IMG/VR virus record: IMGVR_UViG_3300027749_004422
Span: 1 to 29,124 of that record
Source of the DNA: a virus
Reading direction: 5' to 3' (one strand)
Length of the DNA stretch: 29,124 bases
Part shown: positions 24,789-29,124 of the stretch, piece after piece
Layout of the letters: the number at the start of each line of letters is the position of its first letter
How positions within the stretch are numbered: the stretch's first letter is position 1
Translations under genes and position numbers: made by a program
Notes under the pieces: generated by a model
What the model was told of the DNA's origin: nothing
Database searches by the model: none
What the model saw: the letters and a program-made list of their open reading frames with translations, nothing else

Positions 24789-25641
24789 ACGTATTTTAAT
24801 AATGGGACTACCGGGTGCTGGTAAAACATATCTTGCTCAAGCACTTAAAAAGTACCTTGAAACAAACGGCGATTTAATGAAAGTCAATCCCAGTCGAGTG
24901 ATGAACTATGAAGGTATACCAGGTCCTGGTTTTATGCGTGTAGGTGTTGATTGGTTCAATGCAGATGACATTCGTAAAAAGTATAACGATTGGGATTTTT
25001 CAAACGCAGGCCGTATTCGTCAAAGTTTGCGCATGTTTCAATTTGCTGTAGAGTGTACAGGTGAATATGTTATCTGTGACTTTGTTGCACCGTTAGTTGA
25101 GATGCGCAACAACTTCAAAGCAGATTGGACTATCTGGGTCGACACAATTAAAGAAGGTCGTTACGAAGATACCAACAAAGCGTTTATTCCGCCCGAAGTA
25201 TACGATTTCCGAGTTACGGAACAAAATTGCGAAAAATGGGCAGAGTTTATTGGGGAACATATACTAGCTGATCGTAGACGTCCTACATTCGATTGGCAAA
25301 AGGAAACTGTGCAAATGCTGGGACGTTGGCAACCGTGGCATGACGGCCACCGTGCATTGTTTGAACGATTGATAGCCAAGACTGGACAAGTAGTTATTCA
25401 AGTACGTGATGTACAAGGATGGCAAGGTAGCAATCCGTTCGAAGTAGCCAAAGTTAAAAGTTTTATCAAGCGTGATTTAGATCCATTGTATCAAGGACAA
25501 TATGAAATACAAGTTGTTCCTAACATTGTACACATCGGATGGGGACGCGGAGTCGGTTATACTAGCGGTGAAGAAACGTTTGATGAAACAATTACTAACA
25601 TTAGTGCTACTAACATTCGTAAAGAATTAGGTTTAAAATAA
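24781..25641 (+). CDS. P-loop kinase (APS-kinase-like) fused to HxGH nucleotidyltransferase
   Basis: A 286-residue two-domain protein. Residues 1-165 form a P-loop kinase: Walker A GLPGAGKT at 9-16, then FNADDIRKKYNDWDFS near 59-74 and ICDFVAP near 99-105, close in pattern to adenylylsulfate kinases (D-G-D-N-x-R, F-S, FISPY). Residues 175-286 form a cytidylyltransferase-type domain: GRWQPWHDGH with the HxGH motif at 187-190, and ISATNIRKEL at the end, which is the ISSTxxR-like motif of NMN and cytidylyl transferases. The order kinase then transferase is the reverse of NadR and recalls animal PAPS synthase. Candidate substrates are APS, a nucleoside, or a sugar-phosphate; none is provable. Last in the operon; its 3' end is duplicated downstream. 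Confidence 0.8.
   Translation: MTKRILIMGLPGAGKTYLAQALKKYLETNGDLMKVNPSRVMNYEGIPGPGFMRVGVDWFNADDIRKKYNDWDFSNAGRIRQSLRMFQFAVECTGEYVICDFVAPLVEMRNNFKADWTIWVDTIKEGRYEDTNKAFIPPEVYDFRVTEQNCEKWAEFIGEHILADRRRPTFDWQKETVQMLGRWQPWHDGHRALFERLIAKTGQVVIQVRDVQGWQGSNPFEVAKVKSFIKRDLDPLYQGQYEIQVVPNIVHIGWGRGVGYTSGEETFDETITNISATNIRKELGLK
25618..25641 (+). repeat. 24-bp duplication, copy 1 (native 3' end)
   Basis: This is the genuine end of the kinase-nucleotidyltransferase gene, coding R-K-E-L-G-L-K-stop. It recurs at 26325-26348 with 22 of 24 bases identical. Confidence 0.9.
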
Positions 25642-25671
25642 TTGCTAATTAGTTTTAACTATGACAAACAT

Positions 25672-25700
25672 TTAAAAATATCATAGAAAAAATTTATAAT
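25672..25700 (+). promoter_or_regulatory. candidate sigma70-type promoter of the inserted gene
   Basis: TTAAAA at 25672-25677, 17 bases, then a perfect TATAAT at 25695-25700. Expected start near 25707, leaving about 38 bases of leader. The AT-rich surroundings make chance matches easier, so confidence is moderate. Confidence 0.4.
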
Positions 25701-25714
25701 TTTCTTGATTTTTT

Positions 25715-25726
25715 GTATTTAAATAC
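25715..25726 (+). promoter_or_regulatory. perfect 12-bp palindrome overlapping a late-promoter-like core
   Basis: GTATTTAAATAC is a perfect palindrome. Its right part gives TAAATAC, whose core starts 25 bases before the ATG at 25745, the same distance as the other late-promoter candidates. It also lies just after the expected start from the TATAAT box, a position suited to an operator. Confidence 0.35.
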
Positions 25727-25744
25727 ATGATTATGAAGGCCAAT

Positions 25745-26329
25745 ATGAATCAAATAACAATTAAAGATCAAATAATATTCCTTCACGAATTTCTGCAAAC
25801 AGATATTGAAAAAGGAGTGTTTATAACCGGATCATCAATAACATACCTTATAGAATCCGAGTATAGGAAAGTATTGTGGACTCCAAATGATATAGATGTA
25901 TGTATCAACTCGCACGATTTCCAAGAAACACATAATAGATTACATGAACTACTAGCATCGAGATCAACAAAATGGGAAACCCTGACAACTACACCCGGCT
26001 ACACAAATAATAACTACTATATATCTGGGTTTGTCAAAGTTAGTTTACAAGGAACAAAAATAAATTATACTAGTCGTGTAGCATGGGCAGATTATAGTGT
26101 CTGTGCTATAATTAGTGATAGGCATCAAACAGTTACGCATGAACACACACGATCGGATATAGAGAATAAAATTCTTAGGCGTACAGGCCCGTTTAGAAAA
26201 AATGAAGCAGATTCTAAAGCATGGTTAGAAAAACGGTATCAATCTTATACTAGTAAAGGATTTTTAGACAACGATAAAATAGTTTGGAAACAAATACAAG
26301 AATTTATTAAAGAATCAGACTTACCGTAA
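25745..26329 (+). CDS. nucleotidyltransferase-fold protein, probable inserted cassette
   Basis: A 194-residue protein from the ATG at 25745, preferred over ATGs at 25727 and 25733 because GAAGG lies five bases before it. Residues 27-52 show the minimal nucleotidyltransferase signature: FITGSSITYLI with Gly29-Ser30, then PNDIDVCI with Asp49 and Asp51. A later strand (KINYTSRVAWADYSVC) would supply the third acidic position, and the ending (SKAWLEKRYQSYTSKGF) resembles other phage proteins of this fold, from memory. Substrate is unknown; nucleotide transfer to protein, RNA or a small molecule are all possible. It is flanked by a 24-bp duplication of the upstream gene's end and has its own promoter-like boxes, so it was probably acquired as a unit. 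Its stop codon lies within the second repeat copy. Confidence 0.7.
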   Translation: MNQITIKDQIIFLHEFLQTDIEKGVFITGSSITYLIESEYRKVLWTPNDIDVCINSHDFQETHNRLHELLASRSTKWETLTTTPGYTNNNYYISGFVKVSLQGTKINYTSRVAWADYSVCAIISDRHQTVTHEHTRSDIENKILRRTGPFRKNEADSKAWLEKRYQSYTSKGFLDNDKIVWKQIQEFIKESDLP

Positions 26330-26348
26330 AGAATTAGGATTAAAGTAA
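26325..26348 (+). repeat. 24-bp duplication, copy 2 (gene-end remnant)
   Basis: Reads R-K-E-L-G-L-K-stop in one frame, the same as copy 1; the two differences (GGT to GGA, AAA to AAG) are both synonymous. This copy is not translated in that frame now. It abuts the terminator at 26348, as the true gene end presumably once did. Confidence 0.9.
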
Positions 26349-26371
26349 AAAAGGGCCCCAGGGCCCTTTTT
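26348..26371. terminator. bidirectional rho-independent terminator
   Basis: A perfect inverted repeat, AAAAAGGGCCC, CA, GGGCCCTTTTT. Being A-tracted on one side and T-tracted on the other, it can stop transcription from the + strand cassette and from the minus-strand phoH, which converge here. Confidence 0.92.
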
Positions 26372-26399
26372 AATGACTATCTAAAATAGCAGGACTATT

Positions 26400-27131
26400 T
26401 TATTCTCCATAAACCGCTAACACCTCCTTCACGGCATTATGGCGTTCGATGTCACGAGCATCAAATTGAACTATGTCAATATGAGTCAATCCAGATTTCC
26501 CCGAGAGTAAGTTACAGAAATTTATTAAACCGTTATCATTCATACGGTCTGCTTGCGCTAAGTCGCCAGTTACCACCATCTTACTGCCTTCCCCTAAACG
26601 GGTTAACAGCATCTTCATTTGATTCACCGTAGCATTTTGCATTTCATCTGCGATAATGTATGCATTTTTAAATGTGCGGCCACGCATATAAGCAAGCGGA
26701 CTTATTTCAATAACACCTTCTTCTAACATGTTTGCTATGTCTTTTTGTTGATAATATTCTCCTAATACGTCAAATATAGGTCTTGTCCACGGTGCCATCT
26801 TTTCATTCAGCGTGCCTGGTAAAAATCCCAAATCTTCATCTACGGAAACGGCGGGTCTTGTCACAACGATTTTGTCAACTATTCCTTCCTGAAATAACTT
26901 TATACCATGTTGAACCGCTAGCATAGTTTTACCTGTGCCGGCTGGGCCGATAGCAAGAACAATGCTCTTGTGTTCGTCTTGAAGTTTTTGGAGGTATATT
27001 TTCTGATTAGAATTACGTGCTTGAATATTCACACGATTCTTCTTCTGAGGAAGATACGGCTGGAAATCAATTATGTTAACTTCTGATGTAAAACGCTTTT
27101 TCACTCTTTGTGTCGCTCGTTGTTTACTCAT
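26400..27131 (-). CDS. phoH: PhoH-family ATPase
   Basis: A 243-residue P-loop protein on the minus strand. Walker A is GPAGTGKT, followed by LAVQHGIKLF; RPAVSVDEDLGFLPG, the Walker B segment AYIIADEMQNATVNQMKMLLTR, and VVTGDLAQ are all standard PhoH motifs. The N-terminal 45 residues are basic and probably disordered. TAGGAG lies nine bases before the ATG. PhoH is very common in marine phages; bacterial relatives are linked to phosphate stress and RNA metabolism, and the phage role is not settled. It is the only large minus-strand gene here and ends at the bidirectional terminator. No clear phosphate-box is seen upstream; TATAAG in the 160-base gap is a weak -10 candidate. Confidence 0.93.
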   Translation of the reverse strand: MSKQRATQRVKKRFTSEVNIIDFQPYLPQKKNRVNIQARNSNQKIYLQKLQDEHKSIVLAIGPAGTGKTMLAVQHGIKLFQEGIVDKIVVTRPAVSVDEDLGFLPGTLNEKMAPWTRPIFDVLGEYYQQKDIANMLEEGVIEISPLAYMRGRTFKNAYIIADEMQNATVNQMKMLLTRLGEGSKMVVTGDLAQADRMNDNGLINFCNLLSGKSGLTHIDIVQFDARDIERHNAVKEVLAVYGE

Positions 27132-27259
27132 CTAGTTGTGCTCCTACTCTACTGGTTAAAGTAAGACTTATAGTGACCGCCCTGATAACTACAGAGGTCC
27201 TACACTATTATTTACACAATACACAGAATAATAAACTAATACGTTATGATTTTGAACCA

Positions 27260-27267
27260 GATAAATA
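27260..27267 (+). promoter_or_regulatory. candidate T4-type late promoter (GATAAATA)
   Basis: GATAAATA in the 161-base gap between the divergent phoH and the next + strand gene; identical octamer to the one ahead of the ErpA-like gene. Its TAAATA core starts 31 bases before the ATG at 27293. The rest of the gap (27132-27259) holds only the phoH ribosome site and no other clear element. Confidence 0.5.
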
Positions 27268-27292
27268 AGTATAAGATCACCTAGGACACCAA

Positions 27293-27871
27293 ATGTACCA
27301 CGATATTTTAGACGTTATACGCAACATACAAGATCTGTATGAAAACAACAGCAGCCTTGCTGTATTGAAGGATTTTGAACGTGTTTTAGAAGAAACAGAC
27401 ATGTATGTTTATGAAAACTGGGACGAGGGTGAATTAGCTTACGGCCCTAAAGTAGATCGTCACTGGATTACAGCTGGGTTTATGTGGGAGCATAGTAAGA
27501 TGCCTAACCCTACTGCTGCTAAACGCCTAACAGAATTAGGCTGCAAAGTTAAGTATCAAAAAAGTCAGTTAATAGAACCACGTAAAATACGTACTCCTGA
27601 AGATATCCGTCCTAATAGTAAGAAAGGCAAACTAGATCGCAAACCTATATGGATTGTAGAAATACAAATGCCTAAGAAAGTAGCATTTGACATCTATAAA
27701 GGTTATATGGACAAGATGAAAAATGATTACAAAGATAGTAAACCTACCGAGGCAGCTCCTCCAGGTGCTCCGGCAGCACCAGCAGGTGGGGCGCCAGCAG
27801 CTCCGGCAGCGCCAGCAGCACCAGCAGGTGGAGCACCGGCTGCACCATCGGGCGGAGGAGCACCTGTATGA
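27293..27871 (+). CDS. conserved phage protein with Gly/Ala/Pro repeat tail, function unknown
   Basis: A 192-residue protein with TAGGA six bases before the ATG. Residues 1-150 are an ordered, charged domain (DILDVIRNIQDLYENNSSLAVLKDFERVLE near the N-terminus; GPKVDRHWITAGFMWEHSKMPNP in the middle; PIWIVEIQMPKKVAFDIYKGY later). Residues about 155-192 are a low-complexity tail built from GAPAAPA and PAGGAPAAP units. The tail uses GC-rich codons unlike the rest of the window. I do not recognise the domain with confidence. It heads a late operon with the next protein and the endolysin, suggesting a virion or assembly role. Confidence 0.72.
   Translation: MYHDILDVIRNIQDLYENNSSLAVLKDFERVLEETDMYVYENWDEGELAYGPKVDRHWITAGFMWEHSKMPNPTAAKRLTELGCKVKYQKSQLIEPRKIRTPEDIRPNSKKGKLDRKPIWIVEIQMPKKVAFDIYKGYMDKMKNDYKDSKPTEAAPPGAPAAPAGGAPAAPAAPAAPAGGAPAAPSGGGAPV
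27752..27866 (+). repeat. GC-rich Gly/Ala/Pro coding minisatellite
   Basis: Imperfect repetition of ggtgctccggcagcacca-type units, coding the GAPAAPAGG tail. Such tracts change length by slippage, and may also vary between assemblies. Confidence 0.75.
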
Positions 27872-28602
27872 ACATAACAGAAAGTTTAAGAGCTAATGAC
27901 CTACAACATTTAGTTAAAAAAGTTTTTGAAATTGATAGTTTTAAAAGCAAAGTTGGTAATGACGAGGATGTTGTTGTATTGAGTTTCACTGTTGATCAAG
28001 AAGATCCAGCTAAAGATTTAGAAAACTTTTTTGAGATGGGTTATAACTTTGTATTGGATGCAGATTGCACTCCGGGTGAGTTAGACGACGGCCAGTATCG
28101 TGTTTATGTAGAACTAGAACGAGGACGTAAAGTTGCTGAACAAGTATTTGAACTTGTTGAAGGTATTAAAAAAGTAACCGGATTAGAAGAACTAAGATTT
28201 CGATATTTTAAAAGTTTTAAAAGTAAATTAGCTTCATTAGAAAATTTAGAATCCGCAATACCAAAAAGTCCAGACGACTATAAAATTGCTACCCAGGAAG
28301 ACAATTTAAATAATTTTAGTAATTTTTTTAGTAATAGCTATGCCGATACATTAAATGTAATCGATGAAAGCATTTCATTTACAAGACCTTATAGTGGAAC
28401 TGTTTCTTTTGACATTATTAATAGCGGAAGTAAAAACGAAATATACAATAGTATCAAAGGTCCAATAGTATTAGAAGGTAAAGACATGGCCGAAGTTATG
28501 TTCTTAACTAAGGTTATTGGTAACTATAATATTACAAAGATAGGTAAGACTTTTATATTTGAAAATAAAGGTTGGGCCGTTGCACTAGAAAGGAAAGCAT
28601 AA
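27868..28602 (+). CDS. conserved phage protein, function unknown
   Basis: A 244-residue acidic protein beginning by ATGA overlap with the preceding gene. Two parts are visible. Residues 1-115 (MNITESLRANDLQHLVKKVFEIDSFKSKVGNDEDVVVLSF, then YRVYVELERGRKVAEQVFELV) look like an alpha/beta domain. Residues about 130-244 (DYKIATQEDNLNNFSNFF, SISFTRPYSGTVSFDI, ending KGWAVALERKA) form a second beta-rich part. No catalytic motif, signal peptide or membrane segment is seen. Coupling to the genes on both sides points to a shared late role. Not recognised with confidence. Confidence 0.72.
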   Translation: MNITESLRANDLQHLVKKVFEIDSFKSKVGNDEDVVVLSFTVDQEDPAKDLENFFEMGYNFVLDADCTPGELDDGQYRVYVELERGRKVAEQVFELVEGIKKVTGLEELRFRYFKSFKSKLASLENLESAIPKSPDDYKIATQEDNLNNFSNFFSNSYADTLNVIDESISFTRPYSGTVSFDIINSGSKNEIYNSIKGPIVLEGKDMAEVMFLTKVIGNYNITKIGKTFIFENKGWAVALERKA

Positions 28603-29124
28603 TGAGTTTTGAATTTGATTTTACACAAGAAAAGTTAGAACAGATTATTGGAAAAAATCCGTATATTGAACACTGGTACGAAGCACTGTGTCAAATATTA
28701 CCCGACTACGATATTAATACAGTACCGCGTGTTGCAGCTTTTTTAGCACAAACTGCTCACGAGTCTGGCGGATATAAAGCTATTAAGGAAAACTTAAACT
28801 ACAAGGCAGCAAGTCTTTGTAAAGTTTGGCCCAAGTATTTCCCTAACATAGATGTTGCAAATCACTATGCACAACAACCAGAAAAGATTGCCAACAGAGC
28901 ATACGCCAATCGCATGGGCAACGGCCCAGAAGAGTCAGGTGATGGTTGGAAGTTTTGTGGACGTGGGCTTATACAGCTAACTGGCAAGGATAACTATACC
29001 AAATATGCACAAAGTTTAGAAATTAGCCTAGACGAAGCAAGCGAACATTTGACAACATTTGAAGGTTGTGTACAAAGTGCCGCTTGGTTCTGGGAAGCAA
29101 ACAATTTAAATCAATGGGCTGACA
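28602..29124 (+). CDS. GH19 (chitinase-type) endolysin, 3' end outside window
   Basis: Starts by a TAATG overlap and runs off the right edge after 174 codons. The family pattern is clear: VPRVAAFLAQTAHESGGYKAI with the catalytic Glu54, ENLNYKAASL with Glu63 a candidate second acid, WPKYFPN, then the highly conserved EKIANRAYANRMGNG and SGDGWKFCGRGLIQLTGKDNY. GH19 lysozymes of phages cut peptidoglycan; chitin is an unlikely substrate. No signal peptide or membrane segment is present at the N-terminus, so release would need a holin not seen here, or the enzyme could be carried in the virion. The near-universal FRGRG is FCGRG here, a minor change. Confidence 0.9.
   Translation, partial: MSFEFDFTQEKLEQIIGKNPYIEHWYEALCQILPDYDINTVPRVAAFLAQTAHESGGYKAIKENLNYKAASLCKVWPKYFPNIDVANHYAQQPEKIANRAYANRMGNGPEESGDGWKFCGRGLIQLTGKDNYTKYAQSLEISLDEASEHLTTFEGCVQSAAWFWEANNLNQWAD

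Overview
The window is one continuous stretch of an AT-rich genome of a T4-like contractile-tailed phage (myovirus), of the type common in marine and freshwater metagenomes. The evidence is a sliding-clamp loader ATPase (gp44 type), a dCMP deaminase, a GroES-like co-chaperonin (gp31 type), PhoH, a GH19 endolysin, and a 20 kb block of very large fibre/structural proteins with sequence habits of cyanophage and pelagiphage virion proteins. There is no rRNA, tRNA, host housekeeping operon or photosynthesis gene, so the host cannot be read from the window. Genes are packed tightly, mostly on the + strand, and many are joined by ATGA, TAATG or GTGA stop/start overlaps.

Layout. (1) 1-880: the 3' end of an Fe/Mn superoxide dismutase gene, a small zinc-ribbon protein on the minus strand, and an ErpA/IscA-type Fe-S carrier; together these look like a redox/Fe-S auxiliary metabolic module. 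(2) 885-21385: six structural genes led by a 4009-residue giant; four of the six share one short N-terminal motif, two end in C1q/TNF-like jelly-roll domains, and one carries ten W-x-F-G-T-D-G repeats. (3) 21385-22835: a small helical protein, a stand-alone fragment related to bacterial DNA polymerase III alpha without catalytic aspartates, a small conserved protein and the co-chaperonin, closed by a strong terminator. (4) 22862-25641: a replication/nucleotide operon with a consensus sigma70-type promoter: three tiny genes, gp44, dCMP deaminase and a P-loop kinase fused to a nucleotidyltransferase. (5) 25642-26329: a nucleotidyltransferase-fold gene that looks like an inserted cassette, because the last 24 bp of the upstream gene recur on its far side with only synonymous differences. 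(6) 26348-26371: a bidirectional terminator between this cassette and a minus-strand phoH. (7) 27260-29124: two conserved proteins of unknown function and the start of a GH19 endolysin gene.

How it fits together: region 4 would act early (DNA replication, nucleotide supply), regions 2, 3 and 7 late (virion assembly, folding, lysis). Candidate late promoters carrying a TAAATA core lie 23-31 bases ahead of four start codons. The most informative observations are the scarred insertion at 25618-26348, the promoter whose -35 box lies in a terminator loop at 22852-22890, the polymerase III alpha fragment with a possibly leaderless transcript, and the SOD/ErpA pair. All family assignments are by eye from motifs; no database search was run.
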